A stretch of DNA of 64,000 nucleotides, taken from positions 1 through 64,000 of the forward strand of contig JAPKHC010000020.1 of NCBI GenBank assembly GCA_026647215.1, given 5' to 3'. The notes beneath the pieces were generated by a model that was given only the letters and a program-made list of their open reading frames with translations, did not search any database and had not been told where the DNA came from. Made by a program: the position numbers and the translations under genes. Source of the DNA: F1-120-MAGs118 sp013360535. Its GTDB lineage: Bacteria > Planctomycetota > UBA1135 > GCA-002686595. This document shows positions 1-7,694 of this stretch, piece after piece (position 1 is the stretch's first letter; each line of letters opens with the position of its first letter).

Positions 1-18
1 GAGAGATACAAGCGCGTT

Positions 19-57
19 TTTTCTGGCCGCTGCCTTGTTTCTCCTGCGGCCAGAAAA
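19..57. repeat. 12-bp inverted repeat
   Basis: Perfect arms TTTTCTGGCCGC (19-30) and its complement (46-57) around a 15-nt loop. It lies just beyond the terminator-like hairpin downstream of the minus-strand secreted protein gene. The flanking A/T runs suggest a second terminator or the end of a neighbouring unit outside the window. Confidence 0.55.
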
Positions 58-58
58 G

Positions 59-87
59 CTCCGGGGACGCTTAATGCGTCCCCGGAG
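59..87 (-). terminator. Intrinsic terminator of the P-domain protein gene
   Basis: A 12-bp perfect stem (CTCCGGGGACGC and its complement) has a 5-nt loop. On the minus strand it is followed by GCTTTTC, about 60 nt after the stop codon of the gene ending at 150. A further 8-bp hairpin (101-119, GCCGCGCG arms) lies between stop codon and terminator. Confidence 0.7.
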
Positions 88-149
88 AGCGACCCCCCAA
101 GCCGCGCGCTTCGCGCGGCGCGGCTGAGGTGGTTCCGCGATGTCGGCGA

Positions 150-2243
150 CTACGGGACGTAAGTCAATTCGATCGCGTTGGAGAGGTTCGTGGCCTTGCC
201 AGCCGGCGGGTCGCGGAACCACGCCTGGAGCTGCACCTTGTTGCCCGCCGACCAGGGCTGGCCGAGGGCGGTGGGGTGCGCGGCCTGGTACGCGTTCCAG
301 TCGAGCGAGAGCGTGCCGTCGCAGGCGTTGACCGTGCCGGTCGAGATCTGCGTGCCGGTGCGCTGCGTCGGCGACTTGACGCACAGGAAGCTCGTCGCGT
401 TCCAGACAGCGTTGTGCTGGCCCGTGATCGAGTAGAAGATCAGGCCCGACTTCTGGCCTTCGACGTTGGCGACCGAGATGTTGCAGGCGTTGGCCGCCGA
501 GACGCTCGGCTGGTTGTCCGCCGAGATCGAGGCCGCGCAGCCGTTGGTCGTCGTACCGGCGGTGCAGTACGTGACGATCGACGGCGCGTAGGAGCAGTTG
601 TAGATCACCGTGCCGTTCCACACGCGCGGGCTGTTGAGCGCGCCGGTGAACACAGCGGCCTGCGCCTTGCCGAGCGTGATCGTCATGTCGGCGTTGGTGT
701 AGGTCTGGTTCGTGCCGTTGCCGTTGGTGTAGCTGTGACCGGCACCGATGATCCGCATGCAGAAGCCCGTGATGCCCGGGGGCAGCACGAAGTCGGGGAA
801 CTCGACGAGCGAGCCACCGGCCACGTTGTTGCCCACCGACACCCCGCCGCCCACCGCCGTCAGCGTCCAAGCGGCCGCCGTCGTCTCAGAGCCGATGTAC
901 GTGCCCGACTTGGTGAAGATCTCCAGCGTGAACGCGGTGCCAGCCGTGGCGTTGGCGTTGGTCTTGAGCTGCGAGATGGTGACGCCGGCAGGGTTGAGCA
1001 CGTCAATGTCGAAGTACACACCGCTGTTCGTGCCCAGGCCGTTGCCGCCCGTGAACGGAACCGTGGTGAGCTGCGTGCCGTTGCAAGGCGTCGGCGGGGC
1101 GCCGAGGTCGTTGTACGTGCGCGCGGCGGCGTACGGCCCGACGATCGTGTTTCCGAGCCAGTTCGCGCGGACCGTCCAGGTGTGGAGGCCCGGCGTCGAG
1201 TTCGTGAATGCGAACGAGTTCGTCAGCGTGTTGTAGACCGTGCCATCGATGTCGATGTCGTAGCTCGACGCGCTGTTGACGGCGCCCCACGTGAAGTTCA
1301 CGTTGGGCCCGAACACCGCGGCGTTGTTGGCCGGCGCGGTCAGCGTCGGGACCGTGAGGCCGGTGTCGGTGAAGGCGCGCGACACGGCCCAGGGGCCGGT
1401 GCCGGTGCCGTTGAGGCCGCGCGCGGTCCAGTTGTGGAGACCGGCGGTCGACTGGAACTGGAACGTGTTGCCGGCGACGGCGTAGATCGTGCCGTCGACG
1501 TCGACTTCATAGGACGAGGCGCAGGCCGCCGTGCCCCAGGTGAGGTTGACGAACGGACCCGTCACGTTCGCGTTGGCGGCCGGAGCCGTCAGCGCGGGGG
1601 CGGCCGTCGGGGCGCCGGGCGCGATCGGGGTGCCGAAGCAGACGTCGAACGACGCGAGGGTACCGGAGTCGCCAGCGGCCCAGTCGTAGAACGTCAGCGT
1701 CCACGTTCCCGTCGCGGCAGCGATCGAGTTCAGCGGCGTGTTGAAGATGTTGTTGGTGCCCGAGGGCCACAGGGTCGTGCCCGTGCCGAAGAACTGGTCG
1801 TAGTTGCCTGCGGGGAGAATGTTCGTGCCCGTGCAGGTCGTCGGGAGCGTGAGACCGAGGCCGGCGCACTCCGGAACGATCACGTAGCTGCCGTTCCAGT
1901 CACAGCTCGTGATGCCCGTCGGTCCGCGAACCCACAGGTTGTGCGACACACCGGACGGGTCGGTGAGGACGACCTGAACGTCCGAGAGCCAGGTGTGCGT
2001 CAGGCCGTTGAGCTTGACTTCGCTGACGCTCGTGGCGCCCGGCGGAAGGCTCGCCACGTTGAGCGTGTACGAGGTCGTGACCGTGGGGAGCGTCGTCGGG
2101 AACGTGCCGCCGCCGCCGGTGCCCGTGGTCGGGAAGAGGCCGCCGTTCGCGGCGCCGACTTCGCAGCCGATCGTCTGCGCCGAAGCCTGAGTGCTCAGGC
2201 CGACAAGCGCGGCGGCCGCGAGGGAGAGAAGGAGAGATCGCAT
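150..2243 (-). CDS. Secreted P-domain protein with two Fn3-like repeats
   Basis: A 697-residue exported protein of unknown role. A clear signal peptide (about residues 1-22, ending ASAQ) is followed by a Gly/Thr-rich stretch. Residues ~58-204 resemble the proprotein-convertase P-domain: THTW and DPSGV motifs, then a WTL..YDW..GDSGTL end typical of that beta-sandwich. Two Ig/Fn3-like repeats follow (~211-294 and ~297-381), each with TLTAPA, a DVDGT or DIDGT core and a GLH.W strand, and then a long C-terminal region of unknown fold with scattered cysteines. The start is supported by AGGAG 11 nt upstream. It is a paralog of the next gene, with an identical signal peptide and near-identical C-terminus, but has one extra Fn3-like repeat. 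Likely a cell-surface or secreted protein; catalytic activity is not evident. Confidence 0.9.
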   Translation of the reverse strand: MRSLLLSLAAAALVGLSTQASAQTIGCEVGAANGGLFPTTGTGGGGTFPTTLPTVTTSYTLNVASLPPGATSVSEVKLNGLTHTWLSDVQVVLTDPSGVSHNLWVRGPTGITSCDWNGSYVIVPECAGLGLTLPTTCTGTNILPAGNYDQFFGTGTTLWPSGTNNIFNTPLNSIAAATGTWTLTFYDWAAGDSGTLASFDVCFGTPIAPGAPTAAPALTAPAANANVTGPFVNLTWGTAACASSYEVDVDGTIYAVAGNTFQFQSTAGLHNWTARGLNGTGTGPWAVSRAFTDTGLTVPTLTAPANNAAVFGPNVNFTWGAVNSASSYDIDIDGTVYNTLTNSFAFTNSTPGLHTWTVRANWLGNTIVGPYAAARTYNDLGAPPTPCNGTQLTTVPFTGGNGLGTNSGVYFDIDVLNPAGVTISQLKTNANATAGTAFTLEIFTKSGTYIGSETTAAAWTLTAVGGGVSVGNNVAGGSLVEFPDFVLPPGITGFCMRIIGAGHSYTNGNGTNQTYTNADMTITLGKAQAAVFTGALNSPRVWNGTVIYNCSYAPSIVTYCTAGTTTNGCAASISADNQPSVSAANACNISVANVEGQKSGLIFYSITGQHNAVWNATSFLCVKSPTQRTGTQISTGTVNACDGTLSLDWNAYQAAHPTALGQPWSAGNKVQLQAWFRDPPAGKATNLSNAIELTYVP

Positions 2244-2345
2244 CGCAGTAAGGACTCCTGTTTCCTATTGCTCAAGAACTGGTGGGGGGAAGCACCGGAC
2301 GCCGTTGCCGGCCCTGAAATCCGGATGTCCCGATACGCGTTCCAA
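2244..2345 (-). promoter_or_regulatory. Conserved 5' leader, copy 1
   Basis: The roughly 100 nt before the start share blocks with the leader of the downstream paralog (4339-4440): the RBS block CAGGAGTCCTTACTGC, and further up TTTCAGGGCCGG preceded by CCGG, which can form a small CCGG/CCGG stem. Either recent duplication or a functional UTR would explain this. No known riboswitch is recognised. Confidence 0.4.
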
Positions 2346-2448
2346 GCTAACCGCACTTTGGGGCCCGCGGGGGTATCCAACCGCGATTTCCTTTCCCGAC
2401 ACGCTCCACCGGCGGTCTGGCCCCCCCCGTCCAGCTGACCAAAGCACC

Positions 2449-2481
2449 GGGGCCGGCCGCCTGAAGAAGGCGACCGGCCCC
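2449..2481 (-). terminator. Strong hairpin, probable terminator
   Basis: Outer arms GGGGCCGG/CCGGCCCC and inner arms CGCCT/AGGCG are separated by one C:A mismatch and close on a GAAGA loop. It sits 58 nt past the stop of the minus-strand gene ending at 2539. Only a weak T-run follows. Confidence 0.6.
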
Positions 2482-2492
2482 GCACAATCCAA

Positions 2493-2529
2493 ACCTGTCA
2501 GCGTGATCCGTCAGGAGTGCTTGACAGGT
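2493..2529. repeat. 8-bp inverted repeat
   Basis: ACCTGTCA (2493-2500) pairs with TGACAGGT (2522-2529). It lies directly after the stop codon at 2539 and before the stronger hairpin, so it may contribute to transcript 3'-end formation. Confidence 0.4.
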
Positions 2530-2538
2530 CCACCCCTA

Positions 2539-4338
2539 TCAGGGGACGTAGGTCAGTTCGACCGCGTTCGACAGGTTCGTCGACTTGCCGGCCGGCGGGT
2601 CGCGGAACCACGCCTGGATCTGAACCTTGTTGCCCGCGCTGAAGGGGTTGCCGAGGGCCGTCGGGTTGGCGGCCTGGTAGGCATTCCAGTCGAGCGAGAG
2701 GGCGCCGTCGCAAGCGCCGACCGTGCCACCGGACACCTGGGTGCCGGTGCGCTGCGTCGGAGCCTTGACGCACAGGAAGCTCGTCGCGTTCCAGGCCGTG
2801 CCGGACTGGCCCGTGATCGAGTAGAAGATCAGGCCCGACTTCTGGCCTTCGACGTTGGCGACCGCGATGTTGCAGGCGTTCGCGGCGGTGACGCTCGGCT
2901 GAGCGTCGGCCGAGATCGAAGCGACGCAACCGTTGGTCGTCGTGCCACCCGTGCAGTAGGTCACGACCGGCGGCGTCGGCGGCGTGCAGTTGTAGCGCAG
3001 CGTGCCGTTGAACACGCGGGGCGAGAACGGCGAGCCGGAGAACGGAACGTTCATCGCCTTGCCGGCCGTGAGCGTGACGTCGGCGTTGCTGTAGACCTGG
3101 TTCGTGCCGTTGCCGTTGGTGTAACGGTGGGCGAAGCCGCTGGCGACCAGAGCGACGCCGTAGGTGCCCGGGGCCAGGAAGAAGTCAGGGAACTCGATCA
3201 GCGTGTGCTGGTCGGTGCCCGCCGTGACGCCGCCACCGACCGCGGCCACGTTGAACGCGGCCTGGTTGGTCTCGAAGCCGACGTAGGAGCCGGACTTGAT
3301 GTAGACCGTCAGGCCGACCGCCGTGCCCGCCGGCGTCGTCGTGTTGACGTCGAGCTGCGAGACGTTGATGCCGGCCGCGGCGGTGACGTTGAGGTCGAAG
3401 AAGACCGCGCCGCCGACCGAGCCGCCGTTGGTGCCGAGGTAGATCGTGTTCAGGTCCGTGCCGCTGCAGGGCTGGGGCAACGTGCCGAGGTCCGTGAACT
3501 GGCGCGACGCGGCCCAGGGGCCGGTGCCCGAGGCGTTCGTGCCGCGGACGGTCCAGGTGTGGAGGCCCGGCGTCGAGGCGAACACGAAGGGCGAGGTGAC
3601 GTTGGTATAGACCGTGCCGTCGACGTCGATGTCGTGGCTCGTCGCGCAGCCCGCGGCCGTCCAGCTCAGGCTGACGTTGGGGCCGAAGACACCGCCACCG
3701 GCGGCCGGCGCGGTCAGCGTCGGAGCCGAGGTCGGCGCGGCCGGAGCCTGCGGCGTGCCGAAGCAGACGTCGAAGGACGCCAGCGTGCCCGAGTCGCCAC
3801 CGGCCCAGTCGTAGATCGTCAGCGTCCACGTGCCCGTCGCTGCGGCGATCGAGTTGAGCGGAGTGTTGAAGATGCTGTTCGTGCCGCTCGGCCACGTGCC
3901 GAAGTGCTGGTCATAGGCACCGACCGGGACCGGGTTGATGCAGGTCGCCGGCCAGGCGTTGCCGCCCGTGCAGGCAGCCTGGATCGAGTAGTCGCCGCCG
4001 AAGTCGCAGCTGCCGCCTTGCTGGACGAACAGGTTGTGCTCGACGCCGGAGGGGTCTTTCAGCGTGAAGTGGCAGTCGGCCATCCAAGTGTGGGTGAGGC
4101 CGATCAGCTTCACTTCGGTCACGCAGGTGGCGCCGGGGGGGACCGAGGCCACGTTCAGCGTGAACGACGGGGAGCTGGGGGGCAGCGTCGTGGGGTACAC
4201 GCCACCGCCGCCGGTGCCGGTCGTGGGGAAGATGCCGCCGTTGGCGGAGCCGACTTCGCAGCCGAGCGTCTGGGCCGAAGCCTGGGTGCTCAGGCCGACC
4301 AGAGCGGCGGCAGCGAGCGAGAGAAGGAGAGAACGCAT
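2539..4338 (-). CDS. Secreted P-domain protein with one Fn3-like repeat
   Basis: A 599-residue paralog of the gene at 150-2243. The chosen ATG gives the same signal peptide as the neighbour and has AGGAG 11 nt upstream; an in-frame ATG at 4485 would add 49 non-signal residues and is rejected. Order: signal peptide, Gly/Thr linker, P-domain-like beta-sandwich (DPSGV, YDWAGGDSGTL), a single Fn3-like repeat (IDVDGTVY, GLHTWTVRG), then the shared C-terminal region. The one repeat begins like repeat 1 of the paralog and ends like repeat 2, as expected if a unit was gained or lost by recombination. Role unknown; presumably surface-exposed or secreted. Confidence 0.9.
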   Translation of the reverse strand: MRSLLLSLAAAALVGLSTQASAQTLGCEVGSANGGIFPTTGTGGGGVYPTTLPPSSPSFTLNVASVPPGATCVTEVKLIGLTHTWMADCHFTLKDPSGVEHNLFVQQGGSCDFGGDYSIQAACTGGNAWPATCINPVPVGAYDQHFGTWPSGTNSIFNTPLNSIAAATGTWTLTIYDWAGGDSGTLASFDVCFGTPQAPAAPTSAPTLTAPAAGGGVFGPNVSLSWTAAGCATSHDIDVDGTVYTNVTSPFVFASTPGLHTWTVRGTNASGTGPWAASRQFTDLGTLPQPCSGTDLNTIYLGTNGGSVGGAVFFDLNVTAAAGINVSQLDVNTTTPAGTAVGLTVYIKSGSYVGFETNQAAFNVAAVGGGVTAGTDQHTLIEFPDFFLAPGTYGVALVASGFAHRYTNGNGTNQVYSNADVTLTAGKAMNVPFSGSPFSPRVFNGTLRYNCTPPTPPVVTYCTGGTTTNGCVASISADAQPSVTAANACNIAVANVEGQKSGLIFYSITGQSGTAWNATSFLCVKAPTQRTGTQVSGGTVGACDGALSLDWNAYQAANPTALGNPFSAGNKVQIQAWFRDPPAGKSTNLSNAVELTYVP

Positions 4339-4440
4339 TGCAGTAAGGACTCCTGTTTCCTCGTGCGATAGGAACTGGGGGACACGAGACACCCGTTGCC
4401 GTGACCGGCCCTGAAAACCGGTTGTCTCGCTACGTCTTGA
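4339..4440 (-). promoter_or_regulatory. Conserved 5' leader, copy 2
   Basis: Matches the leader at 2244-2345 in the RBS block and in the CCGG...TTTCAGGGCCGG block, here with a 5-bp ACCGG/CCGGT stem. A TATGTT hexamer at its upstream end on the minus strand could be a -10 element; this is weak. Confidence 0.4.
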
Positions 4441-4566
4441 ACATACCCCGACCTTACGCAGTGTGGGGCAGATTCCGTCTTTCATTTGGACTCGAGCGAC
4501 AGGGACGTGGCCCGAGCGAGGAGGCGGGGCGAGGGGGCGTCAGGGGGAGATCCCGGGCCGGCGCGG

Positions 4567-4572
4567 TAGGAT
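4567..4572 (+). promoter_or_regulatory. Candidate -10 element (TAGGAT)
   Basis: A TANNNT hexamer 50 nt before the start of the exported acidic protein. No convincing -35 was seen. Listed because the same motif recurs ahead of other first genes here. Confidence 0.3.
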
Positions 4573-4622
4573 CTGGGCCGTCCGAAACCGATCGCGGCAA
4601 GAACCGCGGAAAGAAGTTCCTG

Positions 4623-5624
4623 ATGCGCCTGTCGCCCTTTGCCGTGCTCGCCCTCGTTCCGCTGTGCGCCTCGTTCCCGGCGGCGCAGAAGTTCTCCTTC
4701 CGCGCCGAGAAGGGGCAGAAGGTCGAGAAGAGCTTCGAGAGCAAGCTCGCGCTGGACCTCGACGAGATGTCGGTCTCGATCGGCGGCGAGGAGATCCCGC
4801 CCGAGGAACTGGGCGAGATCGAGCTCAGCATCGAGTCGACCACCAAGCTCGTGTTCCTCGACACCCACGAGGAGGCGGGCAGCGGGCGTCCGGCCAAGTT
4901 CACGCGCAAGTTCGTCGAGCTCGCGGGCAAGAACGTCGAGACCGGCGGCGGCGAGGACGGCTCCGAGTCGGAGACCAAGGAAGAGTCGAGCGAGCTCAGC
5001 GGCAAGACCGTCCGTTTCGCCTGGAGCGAGGAGGACAGCAAGTTCGAGACGAGCTGGGAGGGCGACGAGGGCGACGACGGTTTGCTCGAGGGGCTCGAGG
5101 AGGACACCGACCTGCGCGTGTGCCTGCCGTCGGGCGACGTGGCCGAGGGCGACAAGTGGGAACTCGACGCCGACGCGTTCCGCGCGCTGAGCGATCCCGG
5201 TGGCGACCTCGCGCTCAAGGAAGAGAACGACGACGAAGGCGACGAACAGCTCAGCCGCGACCTGCGCGACAACATGGAAGGCACGCTGCAGGCGACCTTC
5301 AAGGGCCTGCGCGAGGTCGAAGGCGGCAAGTACGCCGTGATCGCGCTCGAGGGCGAGATGAAGACCAAGGCCGAGAAGTCGGAGAGCGGCAGCGAGGGCC
5401 ACTCGTCGACGATGGAGCTCGCGCTCACGTTCCAGGTCGAGGGCGAGATCCTGTGGGACGCCGCCGCCGGCCGCGCGCACTCGTTCGCGCTCGACTGCGC
5501 CGTCGCGGCGACCATGTCGAACGCCTCGCGCTTCGAGATGGAGAACCAGGCCTTCGAGATGAACCAGAAGCTCTCGTTCCAGGGCAAGCTCGGCGCCGGC
5601 GGCAGCTGGAGCCTCGCGGACTGA
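4623..5624 (+). CDS. Exported acidic protein of unknown function
   Basis: 333 residues. The ATG at 4623 opens a signal peptide (basic start, then hydrophobic to about residue 20, PAAQ at the cleavage region); an in-frame ATG at 4401 would put about 74 residues before it and is rejected. The mature part is rich in Glu, Asp, Lys and Ser, with alternating strands such as FSFRAEKGQKVEKSF at its start, and no catalytic motif. Length and start pattern resemble planctomycete exported hypotheticals. The next gene follows after 10 nt, so the two are probably co-transcribed. Confidence 0.8.
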   Translation: MRLSPFAVLALVPLCASFPAAQKFSFRAEKGQKVEKSFESKLALDLDEMSVSIGGEEIPPEELGEIELSIESTTKLVFLDTHEEAGSGRPAKFTRKFVELAGKNVETGGGEDGSESETKEESSELSGKTVRFAWSEEDSKFETSWEGDEGDDGLLEGLEEDTDLRVCLPSGDVAEGDKWELDADAFRALSDPGGDLALKEENDDEGDEQLSRDLRDNMEGTLQATFKGLREVEGGKYAVIALEGEMKTKAEKSESGSEGHSSTMELALTFQVEGEILWDAAAGRAHSFALDCAVAATMSNASRFEMENQAFEMNQKLSFQGKLGAGGSWSLAD

Positions 5625-5634
5625 GGCCACTCCG

Positions 5635-5871
5635 ATGGGCGACTCCCCGCACGCAGGCCGATCCAACGCCGGCGCCTACATCGCGATCGCGATCGGCGTC
5701 GTCGTGGTCCTCGTCGGGGGGCTCGCGATCTTCGCGCTTTTCTTCGGCGTGGGACACGGGAGCACGATGGTCCTGACGGCTCCCCCGGCGCCCGTTGCGG
5801 TGCCGGCCACGCCCACTCCCGCGCCGACGCCGGCTCCGGTGGCACCAACGCAGCCCGCCGCGCAGAAGTGA
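5635..5871 (+). CDS. Small single-span membrane protein
   Basis: 78 residues: a short polar N-terminus, one hydrophobic helix (~14-38, rich in Val, Ile, Ala and Leu) and a Pro/Ala/Thr-rich tail to the end. Such a tail usually acts as a flexible periplasmic or wall-spanning linker. It begins 10 nt after the preceding stop and converges with the minus-strand gat operon. Function unknown. Confidence 0.65.
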   Translation: MGDSPHAGRSNAGAYIAIAIGVVVVLVGGLAIFALFFGVGHGSTMVLTAPPAPVAVPATPTPAPTPAPVAPTQPAAQK

Positions 5872-5889
5872 CCGCGGAGCGCCGCTTCG

Positions 5890-6252
5890 CTACTCGCCGC
5901 CCTTGGCCGAGCGCCGCATCAGCGCGCGCGTGACGAGCGGGCCGATCACGCCGCCGATCACGACCATCACGGCGAGCAGGATCACGATGCGCACGAGCGC
6001 ACGCTCGCCGCGCGGAAACGTCGTCGCGAACAGGCCGACGCCCGCGGCGCCGAACATCACCAGGCCGAGCAAGAGCACCCAGCTCTGGCTGAAGAAGAGC
6101 CGCAGGTCGCGCACGGCGTGCTCGCCGTCGTCGTCGAGCTTCCAGCCGGCGGGCAGCGCCGCGCGCAGCTCGGCCGGTGTCGGTGGCCGGCCGTCCTTGC
6201 GGATGCGCGCGCGGTCGACGAGCTCGTCGACGTGAACTCGCCTCGTGCTCAC
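5890..6252 (-). CDS. Small two-span membrane protein
   Basis: 120 residues, starting at a GTG that shares GTGA with the gatB stop, so translation is probably coupled. The first ~60 residues are charged and soluble. Two hydrophobic segments follow (roughly 62-82 and 88-110) and the protein ends RRSAKGGE. It is the last gene of the gatC-gatA-gatB unit. No family recognised; there is no sign that it takes part in tRNA amidation. Confidence 0.75.
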   Translation of the reverse strand: MSTRRVHVDELVDRARIRKDGRPPTPAELRAALPAGWKLDDDGEHAVRDLRLFFSQSWVLLLGLVMFGAAGVGLFATTFPRGERALVRIVILLAVMVVIGGVIGPLVTRALMRRSAKGGE

Positions 6253-7694
6253 GGCGCGAGCTCCGCCACGAGCCGCACGAGCATCTCGCGCACCGCCTGC
6301 GCGTTGGCCTTGCCGCCAGAGAGCTTCATCACCGGCCCGATCAGCGCTCCCAGCGCCTTCTCGTTGCCCGCGCGCACGTCGGCGAGCACTCGCTCCTTGC
6401 CGACGAGCGCCTCGCGGCACCAGCGCTCGAGCGCCGCCGCGTCGTCGACTTGCTCGAGCCCGAGCTCGCGCAGGAGCTGCGCGGGCGACTTCGGGCTCGA
6501 GAGCATCGCGCGCAGGATCGTGCGGGCGCCGCTGCGGTTGGTGCGGCCCGCGCTCGCGAGCTCGACCAGCTCCGCGAAGTCGTACGGCTTGAACGGCAGC
6601 TCGTCGATCGACGTGACGCCGCTCTCGGGATCGGAGAACAGCGCCAGCACCTCGTTGGCGAGCCACTTCGCGACCTCGCGCGGATCGCGCGCGTGCCGCA
6701 CGCTGGCCTCGAAGAAGTCCGCCAGCGCGCGCGAGCCCGTGAGCACCGCCGCATCGGCCGGCGCGAGGCCGAGAGCCGTCGTGTAGCGTGAGCGGCGCGC
6801 CGCGGGCAGCTCGGGGAGCTGCGCTCGCACGCGCCCGACGCGCGCCGGCTCGATCAGGATCGCCGGAAGGTCGGGATCGGGCAGGTAGCGGTAGTCGTGC
6901 GCATTCTCCTTCGAGCGCAGCGAGCGCGATTCTCCGCGCTCCGCGTCCCAGCCGCGGGTTTCCTGCACGAGGCGCCGCGCCGGGTCGCCGCTCTCCAGCG
7001 CCGCCACCTGCCGCGCGAGCTCGTGCTCGAGCGCCGCCTCGACGTTGGCGAAGCTGTTGAGGTTCTTGAGCTCGACCTTCGTGCCGAGCGGCTCGCCCGC
7101 GCGGTGCACGCTGACGTTGACGTCGCAGCGCAGCGAGCCCTTCTCCATGTCGCATTCGCTGACGCCCGCGAACTGCAGGATTTCCTTGAGCGCGGTCAGG
7201 TACTCGCGCGCCTCCGCCGGCGACGACAGGTCGGGCGCGGTCACGCTCTCGATCAGCGGCACGCCCGCACGGTTGAGATCGACCAGCGTGTTCGGGCCGC
7301 GGTCGTGGATCGCCTTGCCCGCGTCTTCTTCCATGTGGATGCGCACGAGCCGCACGCGCTTGCCGCTCGCGAGCGTGAGGCCACCGCCTGTGCAGTACGG
7401 ACGCTCGAGCTGCGAGATCTGGTAGCCCTTGGGAAGGTCGCAGTAGAAGTAGTGCTTGCGGTCGAAGCGCGTGAGCGACGCGATGTCGCAACCGAGCGCG
7501 AGCGCCGCGCGCAGTGCGAGGTCGAGTGCCTCGCGGTTGAGCACGGGCAGCGCACCGGGCTGTCCGGAACACACCGCGCACACGAGCGTGTTGGGCGCCT
7601 CGCCGAAAGCGTTGCGGCAACCGCAGAAGAGCTTCGTCGCCGTGCCGAGCTGGCAGTGCACCTCGAGGCCGATGACGGGCTGCCACACGCTCAC
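6249..7694 (-). CDS. gatB: Asp/Glu-tRNA amidotransferase subunit B
   Basis: 481 residues, the usual GatB length. GatB binds mischarged Glu-tRNAGln or Asp-tRNAAsn and activates it with ATP in the cytoplasm, using ammonia channelled from GatA. Seen: VIGLEVH at residues 8-14, zinc-type cysteines at 24, 26, 39 and 42, the FDRKHYFYCDLPKGYQ signature around 77-91, and a C-terminal YqeY-like helical tail. The GTG start overlaps the gatA stop (GTGA). A longer open frame upstream runs through gatA in another phase and is artefactual. The operon implies that Gln- and/or Asn-tRNA are made indirectly. Confidence 0.97.
   Translation of the reverse strand: MSVWQPVIGLEVHCQLGTATKLFCGCRNAFGEAPNTLVCAVCSGQPGALPVLNREALDLALRAALALGCDIASLTRFDRKHYFYCDLPKGYQISQLERPYCTGGGLTLASGKRVRLVRIHMEEDAGKAIHDRGPNTLVDLNRAGVPLIESVTAPDLSSPAEAREYLTALKEILQFAGVSECDMEKGSLRCDVNVSVHRAGEPLGTKVELKNLNSFANVEAALEHELARQVAALESGDPARRLVQETRGWDAERGESRSLRSKENAHDYRYLPDPDLPAILIEPARVGRVRAQLPELPAARRSRYTTALGLAPADAAVLTGSRALADFFEASVRHARDPREVAKWLANEVLALFSDPESGVTSIDELPFKPYDFAELVELASAGRTNRSGARTILRAMLSSPKSPAQLLRELGLEQVDDAAALERWCREALVGKERVLADVRAGNEKALGALIGPVMKLSGGKANAQAVREMLVRLVAELAP

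Noticed and set aside
129..4371. Long plus-strand open frames over the P-domain genes
   Set aside because: High-GC shadow frames opposite genes with signal peptides, ribosome-binding sites and paralogy.
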